Shown here: positions 1 through 6,640 of the stretch, piece after piece
How positions within the stretch are numbered: the first letter of the stretch is position 1
Layout: each line of letters opens with the position of its first letter
Assembly: GCF_014203705.1 (NCBI RefSeq)
Contig: NZ_JACHJR010000001.1
Location: 2,294,001 to 2,358,000, forward strand
Origin: Kitasatospora gansuensis
GTDB lineage: Bacteria > Actinomycetota > Actinomycetes > Streptomycetales > Streptomycetaceae
Reading direction: 5' to 3'
DNA: 64,000 nucleotides
Position numbers and translations under genes: made by a program
The notes under the pieces: generated by a model
Told to the model about the DNA's origin: nothing
The model's database searches: none
Seen by the model: the letters and a program-made list of their open reading frames with translations, nothing else

Positions 1-660
1 ACTCGGTGTCGGGGACGGGCTGCCGCTCGGGGTCGAGGACGGGGTGCCCGAAGGCGTCCCGGACGGGGTCTGGCTCGGCGTGCCGGAGGGGGTCGAACTC
101 GGTATCGAGGACGGGGTTGAGGCCGGCGGGGTCGCGGGGGGCTTCTGCTCGACCGAGCCGCCGAACGAGGTGCCCGAGCCGCTCTCCCCCTTCACCGTGG
201 CGGACACCGGCTGACCGGTCGCCCACTCGAAGGCCAGGATCGGGCCCATCGCGAGCGCGAAGACCAGGCCGGAGACCGCCAGGCAGGTCTTCCAGGTCCA
301 GCGGCGCTTGGCCCGGACGGTCCGCGGTTCGTTCCACTCCGAGGACAGTTCCCCGGACTCGACGGCCGGCAGGGTCGGCTGCTTGCCGGTGCCGGCCCGG
401 TCGACCGCCTGCCGGAGCTGTTCGCCGCCGCGCCGGAACAGGTGCTGGAAGACCGCCCCGCCGGTGGTGGCGCCGATGCTGACCACCGCCGCGCCGATGA
501 TCGTGCCGTAGACCCCGAGCTCCGAGGCGAGCAGCGCGCCGACGATCGTCGCGAGAGCGCTCGCCGCGACCTGAGCCACGCTCAGATCGATCCGCTTCGG
601 TGTGCTCGCGGACGGTTCGGACCGTTCGGCGACGTCCTGCGGTGCGCGCTGCTGGGGCAT
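1..660 (-). CDS. Membrane protein with Ser/Thr/Pro-rich tail (partial, runs off left edge)
   Basis: The visible part is 220 residues from the ATG at 660, with GAGGA about 5 nt upstream; the 3' end lies outside the window. A polar N-terminus (about 1-20) is followed by a Gly/Ala-rich hydrophobic stretch (about 25-62), a linker, and a clear transmembrane segment (about 124-145). After that comes a low-complexity region built from short units such as GTPS, STPS and QTPS, still running at the window edge. I do not recognise the family. The sequence suggests an anchored protein with an extracellular Ser/Thr/Pro stalk, possibly O-mannosylated. It is divergent from sepH, with 471 bp between the two starts. 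Confidence 0.75.
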   Translation of the reverse strand, partial: MPQQRAPQDVAERSEPSASTPKRIDLSVAQVAASALATIVGALLASELGVYGTIIGAAVVSIGATTGGAVFQHLFRRGGEQLRQAVDRAGTGKQPTLPAVESGELSSEWNEPRTVRAKRRWTWKTCLAVSGLVFALAMGPILAFEWATGQPVSATVKGESGSGTSFGGSVEQKPPATPPASTPSSIPSSTPSGTPSQTPSGTPSGTPSSTPSGSPSPTPS

Positions 661-1131
661 CAACATCCTCGGTGGGTACGGCTCGGATCGGGAAAAGTCT
701 CTCTATCTTGCACAAAGAAGGACACAGCGGGCGAAAATCTGGTTCTCGGCGGTCGATATATGTGAAGATGATCACCGCGCACTGATCGACGGTCGGCCAT
801 TGGAGTGCCCACCCTTGAGATTCCCGTGAATCGCGGGAGACTTGAGCGGCGAGCCGCCCCTCTGGATGCCACGAATGGAGTACTGTTCGTGAAGCCTGAG
901 CCTTCGGTCATCAGTGCCGACTGTCCATCAGACGGCGGCCGGGGCATCCCGGGCGCAGCGTCGACCGACGACGTGGCAAACAGGCAACCGTGCCACAACG
1001 GCAGGGTCGGACGAAAGCCCGACACGCCGAGTAACTCTGCAAGGTTGTGGCCAGTCGTGAGTGGGCAGGCCACACTCAGTACGGGAGCAGCGACGCAGGT
1101 GACGTCGGCAGGCACCACCCGGGAGGTAACC
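661..1131. other. Divergent intergenic region upstream of sepH
   Basis: This 471-bp stretch separates the starts of the left-edge membrane gene and sepH. It is less GC-rich than its surroundings near 700-780 and should hold promoters for both genes. An imperfect inverted repeat (TCCCG and CGGGA, 7 nt apart) sits near 820-840. An open frame runs through it into sepH from position 805, but it has no convincing ribosome binding site. I see no strong -35/-10 pair that I would defend. Confidence 0.4.
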
Positions 1132-2184
1132 GTGCCCGAACTGCGCGTCGTGGCCGTCAGCAACGACGGCACACGGCTGGTGCTCAAGGCTGCCGACAGC
1201 ACGGAGTACACCCTTCCCATCGACGAGCGCCTTCGCGCCGCGATCCGGGGTGACCGTCCGCGCCTCGGCCAGATCGAGATCGAGGTCGAGAGCCACCTCC
1301 GCCCCCGTGACATCCAGGCTCGGATACGAGCCGGTGCCTCCGCTGAGGAGGTCGCGCAGGCGGCGGGTATCTCGGTGGACCGGGTCCGTCGTTTCGAGGG
1401 TCCGGTGCTGGCCGAGCGTGCCTTCATGGCCGAGCGGGCGCGGAAGACCGCGATCCGCCGGCACGGCGAGTCCACCGGCCCCCAGCTCGGCGAGGCGGTC
1501 GCGGAGCGACTGGCCCTGCGGGGTGCCGAGAAGGACGCCGAGAACTGGGACTCCTGGCGCCGGGACGACGGCACCTGGGAGGTCTTCCTCTCCTACCGCG
1601 CCGACGGCGAGAGCCGCAGCGCGAGTTGGACGTACGACCCGCCCCGCCGCCTGGTCCAGCCGAACGACGACGAGGCCCGCGCGCTGATCGGCGAGAACGT
1701 CGAGCGCGAGGAGGAGCAGGTCTTCCCGTTCATCCCGCGGATCGCCCGGCTCCCCCAGGACCGGCCGGCCCGCCCGATGATCGAGCGGCCCGCCCTGCCC
1801 GACCGGATCATGGCGCGCGAGGCCAGGGAGGCCCGCGAGGTCAGGGAGGTCCGGGAGGCCACGGCCGAGAACCGGGACTCGCTCACCAGCCTGCTCGACG
1901 TGGTGCCCGCCTACCGCGGCGACCTCTCCGTCCCCGTGGCGGAGCCGGTGATCGCCGAGGAGCCGGTGGAGGCCGAGGAACCGGTCGCCCCGGCGGCCAG
2001 CGTCGGCGCCGGGTCGGCGTACGCGGACATCCTGATGCCGCGGGCGGTCGCCCCGCACCGCGAGCGGCTGGTCGGCACCACCGACCGGCAGGCCGAGGCG
2101 GACGGCGTCCGGCCGGGACGGCGTGCCACGGTGCCCAGTTGGGACGAGATCGTCTTCGGCAGCCGCCGCAAGAAGCAGGAGTAG
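1132..2184 (+). CDS. sepH: Septation protein SepH (DUF3071)
   Basis: The product is 350 aa and starts at GTG 1132, with GGAGG at 1122-1126. SepH is an actinobacterial cell-division protein that, in Streptomyces, binds and stimulates assembly of FtsZ. The conserved DUF3071 region covers about residues 1-165. It includes a helix-turn-helix (about 61-90, IQARIRAGASAEEVAQAAGI) and a WDSWRRDDGTWEV motif just after it. The rest is a low-complexity, Glu/Arg/Val-rich tail that is poorly conserved in the family. The reading frame is open back to 805, but only GTG 1132 has a good Shine-Dalgarno and gives the usual N-terminus (PELRVVAVSNDG). Its 3' neighbour sseA is convergent and shares a terminator with it. 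Confidence 0.93.
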   Translation: MPELRVVAVSNDGTRLVLKAADSTEYTLPIDERLRAAIRGDRPRLGQIEIEVESHLRPRDIQARIRAGASAEEVAQAAGISVDRVRRFEGPVLAERAFMAERARKTAIRRHGESTGPQLGEAVAERLALRGAEKDAENWDSWRRDDGTWEVFLSYRADGESRSASWTYDPPRRLVQPNDDEARALIGENVEREEEQVFPFIPRIARLPQDRPARPMIERPALPDRIMAREAREAREVREVREATAENRDSLTSLLDVVPAYRGDLSVPVAEPVIAEEPVEAEEPVAPAASVGAGSAYADILMPRAVAPHRERLVGTTDRQAEADGVRPGRRATVPSWDEIVFGSRRKKQE

Positions 2185-2214
2185 GACCCCTCCCTCGGGT
2201 TGGAGCAGGTCCAG

Positions 2215-2249
2215 GACGGCGGGTCGGGCAGTGCGCCTGACCCGCCGTC
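2215..2249. terminator. Bidirectional terminator between sepH and sseA
   Basis: GACGGCGGGTC pairs perfectly with GACCCGCCGTC (11 bp) around a 13-nt loop. The hairpin sits 30 bp after the sepH stop and 8 bp beyond the sseA stop, so it can serve both convergent genes. There is no long U-run, as is usual for streptomycete terminators. Confidence 0.75.
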
Positions 2250-2256
2250 ACTCGTT

Positions 2257-3093
2257 TCAGGCGCCGGTCGCCACCGGGTTGGCCGGATCGGCGGACCACT
2301 CGCTCCACGAGCCCGGGTAGAGCGTCAGCCCCGGGTGCCCCGCGACGGTCAGCGCCAGCAGCTGGTGCGCCGCCGTCACCCCGGAGCCGCAGTAGACCGC
2401 GACCTCGGTCGCCTCGTCCACACCCAGCGCGCGGAACCGCTCGGCCAGCACGGCCGACGGCAGGAAGCGCCCGTCGGCCGCCAGGTTCTCCGTGGTCGGG
2501 GCGCTCACCGCGCCGGGGATGTGCCCGGCCCTCGGGTCCACCGGCTCGACCTCGCCCCGGTAGCGCTCGCCGGCCCGGGCGTCCAACAGCAGCCCGGTCC
2601 TGGCCAGTTCGGCCGCCCCGGCGGCGTCCACGGTCGGCAGTGCGCCCGGCTGCGGCTTGAAGTCCCCCGGCTCGGTGGCGGGTTGCCCGACCGACTCGAG
2701 GTGCCCGGCCGCCCGCCAGGCGGCCAGGCCGCCGTCCAGCACCCGGACGTCGGCGTGTCCGGCCCAGCGCAGCAGCCACCAGGCCCGGGCCGCCGAGGTG
2801 GCCGGGCCCGCGTCGTACACCACCACGGGGCGGTCGGCCCGGACGCCCGCCCGGCGCAGTGCGGCGCCGAACACCTCGACGTCCGGCAGCGGGTGCCGCC
2901 CGGCGGCACCGGGCGGCGCGGCCAACTCCCGGTCCAGGTCCAGGTAGTGAGCGCCCGGCAGGTGGCCGGCCGCGTACTCCTCGGCGCCGGGCGGGCCGCC
3001 CAGCTGCCAGCGGATGTCCAGCAGGACCGGCGGCCGACCGGTGGCGAGTTCGGCGGCCAGCTCGGCGACCGTGATCAGGGGGGAGGTGGTCAT
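2257..3093 (-). CDS. sseA: Thiosulfate/3-mercaptopyruvate sulfurtransferase (two-domain rhodanese)
   Basis: The product is 278 aa with two rhodanese domains (about 5-135 and 150-275). The C-terminal active-site loop CGSGVT places the persulfide-forming cysteine at about residue 235; the N-terminal domain lacks the cysteine, as expected. It should transfer sulfane sulfur from thiosulfate or mercaptopyruvate to cyanide or thiols in the cytoplasm. The start is the ATG at 3093, giving MTTSPLIT. An upstream in-frame TTG at 3114 would add seven residues but has no better ribosome site. Convergent with sepH; this pairing is common in Streptomyces. Confidence 0.88.
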   Translation of the reverse strand: MTTSPLITVAELAAELATGRPPVLLDIRWQLGGPPGAEEYAAGHLPGAHYLDLDRELAAPPGAAGRHPLPDVEVFGAALRRAGVRADRPVVVYDAGPATSAARAWWLLRWAGHADVRVLDGGLAAWRAAGHLESVGQPATEPGDFKPQPGALPTVDAAGAAELARTGLLLDARAGERYRGEVEPVDPRAGHIPGAVSAPTTENLAADGRFLPSAVLAERFRALGVDEATEVAVYCGSGVTAAHQLLALTVAGHPGLTLYPGSWSEWSADPANPVATGA

Positions 3094-3220
3094 ACCCCTA
3101 TTGTTCCCGCGCAACTCGGCTCTTTGTCTGGTCTTTGCCCGGCTCGCCGGGGTATGTCAGGTAGGCACGTCGTCGGCAGTGGAACCATTCCTCTGCGACG
3201 CGCTCCCAAGGAGGTCCGCC

Positions 3221-3925
3221 ATGACCGCGGTGAAGGCCCGAGTGGCCCAGGGCACGCCCTGCTGGGTAAGCCTGATGACGGATGACCTGGAGGGTGCGAA
3301 AACGTTCTACCGCGCCCTGCTGGGCTGGGAGTTCGGGCCGGGCCCGAGCCAGCTCGGGGTCTACGTCCGGGCCACCCTGAACGGGGCGAAGGTGGCCGGT
3401 CTGGGTGATCAGCCGCTGGGCACCGGCCACCCGGTCGAGTGGACCACGTACTTCGCGGTGGACCAGGCGGACGACGTGGCGCAGCGGATCCGCGAATGCG
3501 GCGGCACCGTGGCGGTCGGACCGTTGCAGGCCGCGGACGCCGGGCGGCTGGCGATCGCCTCGGACATCGCGGGTGCGGTGTTCGGCCTCTGGCAGGGCGA
3601 GCAGCACCACGGCTGGGACGTCAGGAACGTACCGGGCGCACCGGCCTGGGCCGAGCTGCTCACCCCGGACCAGGAGGCCGGCTTCTTCTACGACATGGTG
3701 TTCGGCTCCGGGGTCGAGCGCACCGTCCGGCCGGGCGCCTTGCGGGACGGTCCGCCGCGCTGGCGGGTCCACTTCGCGGTCGCCGACCCGGATCTGACGG
3801 CGGCTCAGGCCGAACGGCTGGGCGGGCGGGTGCTGGTGGCGCCGCATGACACCGACCGGGGCCGGGTGGCCCGGCTGGCGGATCCGCAGGGCGGCCGCTT
3901 CTCGGTGGTCGGGGTCACGCCCTAG
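3221..3925 (+). CDS. VOC (glyoxalase/bleomycin-resistance fold) family protein
   Basis: The product is 234 aa from ATG 3221, with a strong AAGGAGG at 3209-3215. Two tandem beta-alpha-beta-beta-beta (VOC) units are visible. The first (about 8-115) begins GTPCWVSLMTDDLEGAKTFY and the second (about 125-232) contains WAELLTPDQEAGFFYDMVF. Together they form the usual paired barrel. Members include small-molecule dioxygenases, isomerases and antibiotic-binding proteins, often with metal bound by His/Glu. I cannot assign a substrate. It stands alone, followed by an inverted-repeat element and the convergent tdk gene. Confidence 0.82.
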   Translation: MTAVKARVAQGTPCWVSLMTDDLEGAKTFYRALLGWEFGPGPSQLGVYVRATLNGAKVAGLGDQPLGTGHPVEWTTYFAVDQADDVAQRIRECGGTVAVGPLQAADAGRLAIASDIAGAVFGLWQGEQHHGWDVRNVPGAPAWAELLTPDQEAGFFYDMVFGSGVERTVRPGALRDGPPRWRVHFAVADPDLTAAQAERLGGRVLVAPHDTDRGRVARLADPQGGRFSVVGVTP

Positions 3926-3947
3926 GCAGACGGGTACGTATCTACGG

Positions 3948-4064
3948 TCAGGGGCTCGGGGAACTGCGAGGAGATCTGGCGTTCGGGTCACTGCGAAAGT
4001 GCCTGACCACCCCTGCACGGATCACCTTGTACGAGGTCGGCGTCGCAGTTCCCCGAGCCCCTGA
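3948..4064. repeat. MITE-like intergenic inverted-repeat element, copy 1
   Basis: This 117-bp element is bounded by a perfect 22-bp inverted repeat: 3948-3969, starting TCAGGGGCTCGGGGAACT, against 4043-4064. The interior closely matches the copy at 19539-19674, sharing GAGATCTGGCG, AGTGCCTGACCAC, GGATCACCTT and ACGAGGTCGGCGTCGCAGTT in the same order. It lies between the stops of two convergent genes (VOC protein and tdk), so it may also act as a terminator in either direction. It contains no open frame of its own with a ribosome site. Similar CAGGGGCtCGGGGAACTGCG arms are, as I recall, common in streptomycete intergenic regions. Confidence 0.85.
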
Positions 4065-4080
4065 GGGTGCACCGTGTGCC

Positions 4081-4743
4081 TCAGGTGCGGTGGTTGTTGT
4101 CGCCGAAGGGGAGGACGTCTGGCGAGAGCACCGAGGCGCGGGCGGTGGCGGCGGTCAGGCGGCGGCGGTGGTGGCGGCGGCAGAGGACCTCGTAGCCGAC
4201 CTCGCCCTCGTTCTTGGCGATGTCGCCTACCACCACCTGGGCGCCCTCGACCACCATCACGCCGCCCACCGTGCGGGCGTTGTGGGTGGCGCGGGCGCCG
4301 CACCAGCAGAGGGCCTCGACCTGGAGCACCTCGACCCGGTCGGCCAGTTCGACCAGCCGCTGGGAGCCGGGGAAGAGCTTGGTGCGGAAGTCGGTGGTGA
4401 TGCCGAAGGTGAAGGCGTCGATGGAGAGTTCGTCGACCACCCGGGCCAGTTGGTCGACCTGCTCGGAGGTGTAGAAGTTGGCCTCGTCGCAGATCAGGTA
4501 GTCCACCCGGCCGCCGGCCGAGAGCAGCTGCACCACGTGCGCGTGGAAGTCGAAGCCGTCGGTCACCTCGACCGCCTCGGCGCGCAGGCCGAGGCGGCTG
4601 GAGATGGTGGAGGCCCCGGCCCGGTCGTGCCGGGAGAAGATGATGCCCCGGCGGCCGCGGGCGGCGTGGTTGTGGTCGAGTTGGAGCGCGAGCGTCGACT
4701 TGCCGCAGTCCATCGTGCCCGAGAAGAACACCAGTTCAGCCAT
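4081..4743 (-). CDS. tdk: Thymidine kinase
   Basis: The product is 220 aa from ATG 4743. It phosphorylates thymidine to dTMP in the salvage pathway. The P-loop SGTMDCGKST is at residues 8-17, the Walker B-like segment is DYLICDEANFYT, and a zinc-binding lasso is marked by CWCGARATHNAR plus a C-terminal CRRHH. Length fits type II thymidine kinases (about 190-220 aa). It starts 35 bp after the stop of the phosphodiesterase gene on the same strand and probably belongs to that operon; no strong Shine-Dalgarno is visible, so coupling to the upstream gene is plausible. Its 3' end abuts the inverted-repeat element. Confidence 0.92.
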   Translation of the reverse strand: MAELVFFSGTMDCGKSTLALQLDHNHAARGRRGIIFSRHDRAGASTISSRLGLRAEAVEVTDGFDFHAHVVQLLSAGGRVDYLICDEANFYTSEQVDQLARVVDELSIDAFTFGITTDFRTKLFPGSQRLVELADRVEVLQVEALCWCGARATHNARTVGGVMVVEGAQVVVGDIAKNEGEVGYEVLCRRHHRRRLTAATARASVLSPDVLPFGDNNHRT

Positions 4744-4777
4744 GGGTGGAGCAGGGGCCTTTCGGTCGTGGAGCGGT

Positions 4778-5947
4778 TCAGGCACGGACTTCGAGCAGCG
4801 GCACGATCTGCTCGACCGGGGTCATCGAGCCATGCAGGCCGATCATCGAGGACTCGCCGGGCTCGCTGCGGGAGGCGATCACCGCGATGTCGTCGCGGGC
4901 GGCGGCGACCACGTCGCCGATCCGCTGGTACACCCGCTCGTCCACCGTCGGGCCGAACCAGCCCGCGGCTATCGCCTGGTCCCGGGTGGCGACCCACATC
5001 CGGTCCCCGAGCACCTCGCTCCAGACCGTGAAGACGTCCGAGGCCGCCCCGGGCACCGCGTACACGTGCCGGGCCCGGCCCTCGCCGCCGAGCAGGGCGA
5101 CGCCCGCGCTCAGCTCCCAGTCCTCGTCGAAGTCGATCCGGTCCTCGGGGGTGATGTCGATCATGCCGTGGTCGGCGGTGACGTACAGCACCGAACGCGG
5201 CGGAAGCTGCTCGGCGAGGCGCTTGGCCAGCCGGTCCACCTTGTCCAGCATCATCCGCCACTCGTCCGAGTCGACCCCGAACCGGTGGCCCGCGCCGTCG
5301 AGTTCGCTGATGTACGTGTAGACCAGCGCCCGGTCGTGCTCGGCCAGCCACTGGGCGGCCAGGTCCATCCGCTCCTCGCCGGTGGTGCGGCCGAGGAAGG
5401 TGCCGCCGGAGAGCGCCACCTGGGTCAGCGGGGTCTGCGCGAACAGCGGGGAGGAGACCTGCGCGGTGGCCACCCCGGCCGCGTGCACCTGCTGGAAGAC
5501 GGTCGGGTACGGCTGCCAGACGGTCGGCTTCACCGGCGGCTGCCAGCGCAGCTGGTTCATCAGCTGGTTGGCGCCCGGCACCGCGACGGTGTACCCGGCC
5601 AGGCCGTGCAGGCCCGGCGGCAGACCGGTGCCGACCGAGGCCAGCGAGGTCGCGGTGGTGGACGGGAAACCGGCCGTGATGGAGCGGCCGCCGCCGTTGA
5701 TCAGCGAGTTCAGGAACGGGGCGTACTCGGGGTGACGCTTGATCAGCTCCCAGCCGAGCCCGTCCACCAGGAAGACGCAGACCCGGTCGGCCGGGGCCAG
5801 CGGCAGCCCGCTCTCGAACCCGGGCACGCCGAGCCCGGCCGCCACGGCGGGCAGCAGGTCGGCCAGCGAGCCGGTGCCGTAGTGCGGGGCGGGCGCGTCG
5901 GAGGGGTCGAGGATCTCGAAGGCCTCGTACCCGAGGTGCGTGGTCAT
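4778..5947 (-). CDS. Alkaline-phosphatase-fold phosphodiesterase / nucleotide pyrophosphatase
   Basis: The product is 389 aa from ATG 5947. Metal-site motifs of the type I phosphodiesterase/nucleotide pyrophosphatase superfamily are present in order. These are VFLVDGLGWE (first Asp), FPSTTATS (Thr nucleophile), SELDGAGHRFG (Asp and His) and TADHGM (Asp-His). It probably hydrolyses a phosphodiester or pyrophosphate substrate; the natural substrate is unknown. There is no signal peptide, so it should be cytoplasmic. It starts 9 bp downstream of the DUF5998 stop and precedes tdk, forming an apparent three-gene operon (DUF5998, phosphodiesterase, tdk). Confidence 0.85.
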   Translation of the reverse strand: MTTHLGYEAFEILDPSDAPAPHYGTGSLADLLPAVAAGLGVPGFESGLPLAPADRVCVFLVDGLGWELIKRHPEYAPFLNSLINGGGRSITAGFPSTTATSLASVGTGLPPGLHGLAGYTVAVPGANQLMNQLRWQPPVKPTVWQPYPTVFQQVHAAGVATAQVSSPLFAQTPLTQVALSGGTFLGRTTGEERMDLAAQWLAEHDRALVYTYISELDGAGHRFGVDSDEWRMMLDKVDRLAKRLAEQLPPRSVLYVTADHGMIDITPEDRIDFDEDWELSAGVALLGGEGRARHVYAVPGAASDVFTVWSEVLGDRMWVATRDQAIAAGWFGPTVDERVYQRIGDVVAAARDDIAVIASRSEPGESSMIGLHGSMTPVEQIVPLLEVRA

Positions 5948-5956
5948 GAGAGCGCG

Positions 5957-6547
5957 TCAGCCCCGGTTGGCGATGGTGGCCTCGGACAACGCCCGGGCGA
6001 AGACCAGCGACTGGGCCACCGTCTCCGGACCGTCACCCGCCTCGCTGACCCGCAGCGACAGGTCGTCGGCGGTGGCCGAACCGGTGTAGCCGTGGTCGGC
6101 CTCGCAGTTCGGGTCCGAGCAGCCGGCCGGCTCCAGGTCGATCCGCTGCACGGCACCCCACCCGATCGTGAGCACCACCTCGCGCGGCAGCGTGCCGGGG
6201 GTGTACGTCTCCGGGTTGGCCACCATCCGGCTGAGCACCACGGAACCGATCCGGTCCAGCCGGACGCACTCGGTCGAGGTGGTCGCGTACGGCACCGGGG
6301 TCGCGGCGTCGCCGTTCTGCTCGTCGGTGTGGCTGACCACGAACCGGGAGGAGGTCAGCACCAGCACGGTGACGTGCCGACGGACCTCGTTGGCGTCGAA
6401 GGTGGTCTCCTGGTGGACCAGGTAGGAGACGATCGGCTCGGAGCCCACCGCGGACTCCACGGCCTCGGAGACCAGCGCCGGGTAGTAGCCACTGCGCTCG
6501 ATCGCCGAGCGCAGGTCCTGCGTGGTCGTGGTACCGGTCTTCGCCAT
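5957..6547 (-). CDS. DUF5998 family protein
   Basis: The product is 196 aa from ATG 6547, with GGATGGAG just upstream. The sequence (AKTGTTTTQDLRSAIERSGY, VSYLVHQETTFDANEVRRHV, CSDPNCEADHGYTG) matches the actinobacterial DUF5998 group, whose function is not known to me. A cluster of two Cys and one His (CSDPNCEADH, about residues 148-157) could bind a metal. It is soluble, with no signal or membrane segment. It is the first gene of the run leading to the phosphodiesterase and tdk. An in-frame GTG further upstream exists but lacks a ribosome site. Confidence 0.8.
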   Translation of the reverse strand: MAKTGTTTTQDLRSAIERSGYYPALVSEAVESAVGSEPIVSYLVHQETTFDANEVRRHVTVLVLTSSRFVVSHTDEQNGDAATPVPYATTSTECVRLDRIGSVVLSRMVANPETYTPGTLPREVVLTIGWGAVQRIDLEPAGCSDPNCEADHGYTGSATADDLSLRVSEAGDGPETVAQSLVFARALSEATIANRG

Positions 6548-6640
6548 AGCTCCATCCTGGCATGTCCCGCGGACGAAGCGGGCGGCACTGCGCCGAGCTT
6601 CTGGCCGAGGGCGTCCGTGGTCGGACGCAACCAAGGAAGG

